DNA from: Buttiauxella noackiae ATCC 51607
GTDB lineage: Bacteria; Pseudomonadota; Gammaproteobacteria; Enterobacterales; Enterobacteriaceae
Direction of reading: 5' to 3'
Length of the DNA: 64,000 nt
NCBI RefSeq assembly: GCF_001654865.1
Contig: NZ_LXEO01000016.1
Location: 1 to 64,000 of the forward strand
Within the stretch, counting starts at the first letter, position 1. Every line of letters begins with the position of its first letter. Below, piece after piece: positions 59,842 to 64,000 of the stretch. The position numbers and the translations under genes were made by a program. Below the pieces are notes generated by a model. The model was not told the origin of the DNA. It worked only from the letters and a program-made list of their open reading frames with translations, and did not search any database.

Positions 59842-61116
59842 TTACTTCCAGCAAACGAGGCAGTAATTTTTCTTACCCCGGCGCAGTAAGGTGTAGCGAT
59901 TAAACAGAATATCGCTATCAGCAAATGTATATTCCGGGTCGGACTGCTTCTCACCATTGATGGTGATAGCATTTTGCGCGATGGTTTTACGCGCCTGACC
60001 ACGAGATGGTTGCAGTTCCGAATCAACCAGAGCTTGTTGCAAATCAGCACCACGCTCCATTTCAACCATCGGTACACCATCCTGAGCCAGTTGCTCAAGG
60101 TCAGCTTCAGTCAAATCACTCAGGTTGCCGTTAAACAGGCTGCTGGTAATACGCTTGGCCGCTTCCAGACCTTCTTCGCCGTGAACCAGACGAGTGACCT
60201 GTTCAGCCAGCACATATTGCGCACGTGGAGCCGTACCACTGTTTTTGTCTTCTTCTTCCAGCGCGTCAATCTCTTCGAGGCTCATGAAGGTGAAGAATTT
60301 CAGGAAGCGATACACATCAGAGTCAGCGGTGTTGATCCAGAACTGGTAGAACTTGTAAGGGCTGGTTTTTTTCGGATCAAGCCACACTGCGCCGCCTTCG
60401 GTTTTACCGAATTTGGTGCCATCAGATTTAGTAATCAACGGAACAGTCAGACCAAACGCTTGTTGCTGATGCAGACGGCGAGTTAAGTCGATACCGGAGG
60501 TGATGTTACCCCACTGGTCAGAACCGCCAATTTGCAGCACTACACCGTGCAGTTTGTTCAGACATGCAAAGTCATAACCTTGCAGCAGGTTGTAGGAAAA
60601 CTCGGTAAAGGAAATACCCACATCGTCACGGTTCAGACGCTGCTTCACGGCTTCTTTGTTAATCATCTGGTTAACAGAGAAGTGTTTACCGATATCACGC
60701 AGGAAGGTCAGCACGTTCATGCCGCCAAACCAGTCGTAGTTGTTAGCCGCAATGGCCGAGTTTTCGCCGCAATCGAAATCGAGGAACGGTGCAACCTGGC
60801 GGCGGATTTTTTCCACCCACTCATGCACGGTATCTTCAGTGTTGAGTTTACGCTCAACCGCTTTAAAACTTGGGTCGCCAATCAGGCCTGTCGCACCACC
60901 CACCAGCGCAACCGGTTTGTGGCCTGCTTCCTGGAAGCGTTTCAGGCACAGCAGTGGAACCAGATGGCCCAAATGCAAGCTGTCAGCGGTAGGATCGAAG
61001 CCGCAATACAGCGCAATTGGCCCTTGCGCCAGTCGCTGTGCTAACGCTTCCTCATCCGTTACCTGGGCGACTAAGCCCCGCTCTTGCAATTGTTTTATCA
61101 AATTGATGCTCGCCAT
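59842..61116 (-). CDS. tyrS: Tyrosyl-tRNA synthetase
   Basis: Class Ic aminoacyl-tRNA synthetase, 424 residues as in E. coli from ATG 61116 ([11 protein letters not shown]), with GGAG upstream. The HIGH motif is HLGH in [10 protein letters not shown], and KMSKS appears as KFGKT. The C-terminal S4-like domain ends [15 protein letters not shown] short stem TTTCGCC/GGCGAAA lies in the leader at 61163-61180. Confidence 0.98.
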   Translation of the reverse strand: MASINLIKQLQERGLVAQVTDEEALAQRLAQGPIALYCGFDPTADSLHLGHLVPLLCLKRFQEAGHKPVALVGGATGLIGDPSFKAVERKLNTEDTVHEWVEKIRRQVAPFLDFDCGENSAIAANNYDWFGGMNVLTFLRDIGKHFSVNQMINKEAVKQRLNRDDVGISFTEFSYNLLQGYDFACLNKLHGVVLQIGGSDQWGNITSGIDLTRRLHQQQAFGLTVPLITKSDGTKFGKTEGGAVWLDPKKTSPYKFYQFWINTADSDVYRFLKFFTFMSLEEIDALEEEDKNSGTAPRAQYVLAEQVTRLVHGEEGLEAAKRITSSLFNGNLSDLTEADLEQLAQDGVPMVEMERGADLQQALVDSELQPSRGQARKTIAQNAITINGEKQSDPEYTFADSDILFNRYTLLRRGKKNYCLVCWK

Positions 61117-61258
61117 CAAATTCTCCATCTATATACGACTGCACCTTTACCGGTACACGGCTTTTCGCCTTGTGGCGAAAGAAGTTAATTTCTTAGGGGA
61201 CATAGAATAAAGCGCCAATAGAAGGAGTACCAGCGCTTAGAACAACAAATTCCGTCTG

Positions 61259-61915
61259 TTATGGGGCCAGACGGTCTATTTTCCAGGCATCGCCTTCACG
61301 CTGGTATAAAAAACGATCGTGCAGACGGTGTTCACCGCCCTGCCAGAATTCCATTTGGTCAATTGTTACGCGATAGCCACCCCAGAAACTCGGCAGCGGA
61401 ATTTCGCCTTGCTGGAATTTCTGTTTCAGCTCTAAAAATTTACTTTCCAGAATTCCGCGCGCGGAAATACGGCTGGATTGTTTTGAAACCCAGGCGCCAA
61501 TCTGGCTATCACGCGGGCGACTGTGGAAATATTTCATCACTTCAAGAGTCGATAAACGCTCCGCCGTTCCTTGCACCATCACCTGGCGGTCTAGCATATG
61601 CCACGGGAAGTGCAGGCTGATACGAGGGTTATTTTCCAGATGATGGGCTTTGCGTGAACCGAGGTTGGTATAGAACACCAGACCACGCTCGTCGAAGTGT
61701 TTTAGCAAAACAATACGTTGATAAGGCTGCCCGCTTTCATCAACGGTTGCCACTACCATGGCAGTAGGATCAGCAAGTTTTGCTTCACATGCCTGGGCAA
61801 GCCAGCGCTCAAACAATGGCAAAGGTTGTTCGGTAAGATCCGTGCGGCGCAAACCACCTTTGGTGTATTCACGGCGCAGATGTGCGATTTGTTGCAAAGA
61901 GTCGTTATCAGACAT
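61259..61915 (-). CDS. pdxH: Pyridoxine/pyridoxamine 5'-phosphate oxidase
   Basis: FMN enzyme making pyridoxal 5'-phosphate, 218 residues as in E. coli. The FMN/PLP-binding stretch [19 protein letters not shown] and the C-terminal HRLHDRFLY with catalytic Arg/His are conserved. It lies upstream of tyrS and pdxY on the same strand, so B6 enzymes flank the synthetase. Confidence 0.97.
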   Translation of the reverse strand: MSDNDSLQQIAHLRREYTKGGLRRTDLTEQPLPLFERWLAQACEAKLADPTAMVVATVDESGQPYQRIVLLKHFDERGLVFYTNLGSRKAHHLENNPRISLHFPWHMLDRQVMVQGTAERLSTLEVMKYFHSRPRDSQIGAWVSKQSSRISARGILESKFLELKQKFQQGEIPLPSFWGGYRVTIDQMEFWQGGEHRLHDRFLYQREGDAWKIDRLAP

Positions 61916-61983
61916 GGCGTTACGTCAGGGTATGATTAGGTGGAGGCTATTGTGCGCTCCACCCTGAGAAATCTCTACTCAAA

Positions 61984-62092
61984 ATAATTCAAGTTGCAGA
62001 TAGGGGGTAAACGAACGAAGACCTGAAACTCACTTAAGCGAGTGACCAGGTTAAGAGAATGCAGTCCCCCTGCGACTTTAAGTTTGAAGAGT
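61984..62092. repeat. Palindromic enterobacterial intergenic repeat
   Basis: About 110 bp between pdxH and mliC. Outer ends TTCAAGTTGCAG (61988-61999) and CTGCGACTT (62070-62078) are inverted, and the centre is an inverted repeat around CACTTAAGCGAGTG. The overall pattern, including ACGAACGAAGACC, resembles a dispersed non-coding repeat I know from other enterics (TTCAAGTTGCAG...GCGAGTGAC...). It abuts the mliC stop. Confidence 0.6.
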
Positions 62093-62093
62093 A

Positions 62094-62423
62094 TCAACGC
62101 TTGGGATTTTGTAACTGGCAATTATCCAACACGACTGTGTCTTTACGATACACCGTTGCGGTATCGCCTTTTGACCAGAATACGTAAACACCATCGGTAT
62201 AGCGCGCACCTGATGCAGACAAACCTTGTGTTAGCGACAAATATTCGTTGTCATAAACAAAGTTCACCATCTGCTTTTGGTTATTTAATTTAACGGTAAG
62301 CGGTTTTTCATCACACTGATATTGCAGAGTGTCCGTCTGCATCTTCTCAACAAAAGTGTTGTAGTAGCTACATCCTGAAAGCATGAAGGGAATGGCGGCA
62401 ATAAGTAGTTTTTTCATCTGCAT
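62094..62423 (-). CDS. mliC: Membrane-bound lysozyme inhibitor of C-type lysozyme
   Basis: MliC (YdhA), 109 residues. The lipoprotein signal ends in lipobox MLSGC with the acylated Cys. The MliC beta-barrel contains [12 protein letters not shown], the inhibitory loop [19 protein letters not shown], and a final CQLQNPKR that disulfide-bonds. Anchored to the outer membrane, it protects peptidoglycan from host lysozyme. ATG 62423 (MQMKK) agrees with E. coli MTMKK. Confidence 0.95.
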   Translation of the reverse strand: MQMKKLLIAAIPFMLSGCSYYNTFVEKMQTDTLQYQCDEKPLTVKLNNQKQMVNFVYDNEYLSLTQGLSASGARYTDGVYVFWSKGDTATVYRKDTVVLDNCQLQNPKR

Positions 62424-62575
62424 GTCCTGAAGTTCTTTTTTTTATAGCGGGGGATAGTAGCGTCCCCCATTAGCTTCAGTTTAGAGATTTAGTGCGGTAG
62501 TGAATTTCAGTTAACTCTGATTATGCTCATCATAATTTAAGTTACCTTTTTATTGGCGACGTTCGCTCGCACTAT

Positions 62576-63697
62576 TTAGGGTAAACACAGCGGGTTAGCA
62601 GGGAAAATTGCACCAATCACGCTTGCTGCAGACGCCCCGGTCACCGAAGGCAAGTTTCCTGGCAGACCTGACATTGTACGATAAGCAAGCCAGGCGAATG
62701 CCAGCGCCTCCATATCGTCACCGCTAATTCCCGCCTCATCAGTGGTCGTGACTTCGATACCCGGCAGCAACCCACTCAAACGAGCCATCAGCAATGGATT
62801 ACGGCTTCCACCACCGCATACCATCAGCCGCTCACAACCGCCGCTCAGCAATACTTGTTCTGAAATAGTGACGGCAGTCAGCTCCGTCAGCGTTGCCTGG
62901 ACATCTTCTCCAGCAAGTCCCGGGAATGCGGCTAACTGGCGCTCAAGCCAACCATAATTGAAATATTCACGGCCAGTGCTCTTTGGCGCAGGCATGGCGA
63001 AGTATGGATCGCTTAGCATCTGCTGCAATAGTGGAATAATGACTTTACCGCTGCTCGCCCATTGAGCGTCTTTATCGTACGCTTTGCCGCGTTGACGCCA
63101 GATCCAGGCATCAATCAGCATGTTTCCTGGGCCAGTATCAAACCCTCGTACTGGCTGTTCAGGGAAAAGCAGAGAGAGATTAGCGATCCCGCCAATATTT
63201 AACACCATGCGATGTTCCGTGGGATGCGCCAGCAAAGCGTGATGGAATGCAGGCACCAGCGGAGCGCCCTGCCCACCCAAAGCCATATCCCGACGACGGA
63301 AATCACCAACCACAGTTACGCCTGTTCGCGCAACGATTTGATTGTTATCCCCAATTTGCATGGTATGCGCCGCTTCACCTTGTGGCTCGTGCCAGACGGT
63401 TTGCCCGTGGCAACCAATTGCGGTGATATCTGTATAGGTCAGCCCCTGGTTGTTCATCAATGTCTGAACAGCGTCAGCGAATAATTTACCAAGGCGATTA
63501 TCAAGTTGGCCGAGCTGAGAAAGGGTTAATGGCTGCCCCTGGCAAATGGCCAGAATGGCATTTTTTATCTCTAAAGGGATGGGATGGCTATAACTTGCCT
63601 GTTGTGCAACAAGATGTTCATCAATCGCGGCCAGAACGACGTCAATCCCGTCCAGGCTGGTGCCTGACATCACACCGATATAGCGCCCTGATTTCAT
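62576..63697 (-). CDS. anmK: Anhydro-N-acetylmuramic acid kinase
   Basis: 373 residues of the Hsp70/actin ATPase fold. It cleaves and phosphorylates 1,6-anhydroMurNAc to MurNAc-6-phosphate in cell-wall recycling. Motifs are [16 protein letters not shown] at the N terminus, [11 protein letters not shown] with the catalytic Asp region [28 protein letters not shown] and [11 protein letters not shown]. It diverges from slyB. The gap to mliC is 152 bp. Confidence 0.97.
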   Translation of the reverse strand: MKSGRYIGVMSGTSLDGIDVVLAAIDEHLVAQQASYSHPIPLEIKNAILAICQGQPLTLSQLGQLDNRLGKLFADAVQTLMNNQGLTYTDITAIGCHGQTVWHEPQGEAAHTMQIGDNNQIVARTGVTVVGDFRRRDMALGGQGAPLVPAFHHALLAHPTEHRMVLNIGGIANLSLLFPEQPVRGFDTGPGNMLIDAWIWRQRGKAYDKDAQWASSGKVIIPLLQQMLSDPYFAMPAPKSTGREYFNYGWLERQLAAFPGLAGEDVQATLTELTAVTISEQVLLSGGCERLMVCGGGSRNPLLMARLSGLLPGIEVTTTDEAGISGDDMEALAFAWLAYRTMSGLPGNLPSVTGASAASVIGAIFPANPLCLP

Positions 63698-63835
63698 CTG
63701 TTACTCCTTACGACTTGCCAAATTGGGGATAAACTCAACCATAAACTAGCATTCTATGCGATGGTTACTTAATAATTTTTAACAAAAATATTCTACGGAT
63801 AGATATTAATAGCGCCATAGATTTAATTTATGAAT

Positions 63836-63870
63836 GGTTGATACTCGGTTAAGAGAGGCTTTTTTAATAT
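63836..63870 (+). promoter_or_regulatory. PhoP box and promoter of slyB
   Basis: GGTTGA (63836-63841), five bases, GGTTAA (63847-63852), matching the direct-repeat PhoP box (T/G)GTTTA-N5-(T/G)GTTTA with small deviations. An AT-rich -10 (TTTAAT or TAATAT, within 63863-63870) lies 11-12 bases downstream, the usual PhoP-dependent spacing. slyB is a PhoP-PhoQ target in E. coli and Salmonella. Confidence 0.7.
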
Positions 63871-63979
63871 GAATGCCATTAATCGTCTGAACTTATTTTA
63901 AATTCAGCACCCAAATACCATATAATTTAGCCATGAAGGATGCTCAGTTGAGCGTTTCACGTGTTCAGGAGAGTCACAA

Positions 63980-64000
63980 ATGATTTCACGTATACTGGTA
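63980..64000 (+). CDS. slyB: Start of outer membrane lipoprotein SlyB (partial)
   Basis: Only the first seven codons are in the window, MISRILV, with AGGAGAG seven bases upstream. E. coli SlyB begins MIKRVLV and lies divergent from anmK, so synteny, the start residues and the PhoP box agree. The rest lies beyond 64000. Confidence 0.75.

Overview
This window is chromosomal DNA from a member of the Enterobacteriaceae that is close to, but not, Escherichia coli. Almost every protein has a near full-length E. coli counterpart, and local gene order follows E. coli K-12 in long blocks. Several blocks are joined or interrupted differently, and the genus cannot be named from this sequence alone. I see no rRNA, tRNA, CRISPR array, prophage or insertion sequence.

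Layout. (1) 27-16662 is the lapB side of the trp region: lapB-lapA, pgpB, ribA, acnA with three very small proteins (ymiC-, yciX- and ymiA-like), cysB, topA, yciN, sohB, yciK-btuR, rluB, yciO-rnm. (2) 16739-23475 is the complete tryptophan operon with promoter/operator, leader peptide, attenuator and trpE-trpGD-trpCF-trpB-trpA. (3) 23497-30216 holds ompW, ydfZ, blc, a MlrA/BluR-like MerR regulator, a DUF523-DUF1722 protein, yciC, yciB, a small unknown secreted protein and yciA. Compared with E. coli, ydfZ, blc, the regulator and the DUF523 gene sit between ompW and yciC, and yciFEG is absent. (4) At about 30.2 kb the map changes: tonB, expected after yciA, is missing and the block that in E. 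coli begins at dcp follows. (5) 30234-38183 holds dcp and a guaD-xdhA-xdhB-xdhC purine catabolism operon lodged between dcp and ydfG. (6) 38540-45957 holds ydfG, rspR and a hexuronate set (rspA, a uxaC paralogue, a GPH-type symporter, ydfI). (7) 46149-55368 holds ynfA, ynfB, speG, ydgJ, cnu, ydgK and the rsxABCDGE electron transport operon, which runs directly into nth. (8) 56616-64000 holds dtpA, gstA, pdxY, tyrS, pdxH, mliC, anmK and the first codons of slyB.

How genes work together. The trp operon makes tryptophan from chorismate. GuaD converts guanine to xanthine and XdhAB oxidises xanthine to urate, with XdhC as maturation factor. UxaC, YdfI and RspA together would take glucuronate through fructuronate and mannonate to 2-keto-3-deoxygluconate, with the symporter supplying substrate and RspR as the likely repressor. 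Rsx proteins reduce the oxidised SoxR cluster. PdxH and PdxY both make pyridoxal phosphate and flank tyrS.

The most interesting items are the RspR-linked glucuronate module with two candidate operators sharing ATGGTAGT; two near-consensus PurR-type boxes 20 bp apart in front of the inserted guanine/xanthine operon; a MerR regulator plus DUF523-DUF1722 pair without the photolyase that often accompanies it; a perfect 30-bp palindrome between two divergent genes that both carry FNR-like boxes; and a perfect CRP-type site in a 615-bp stretch with no recognisable gene of its own.
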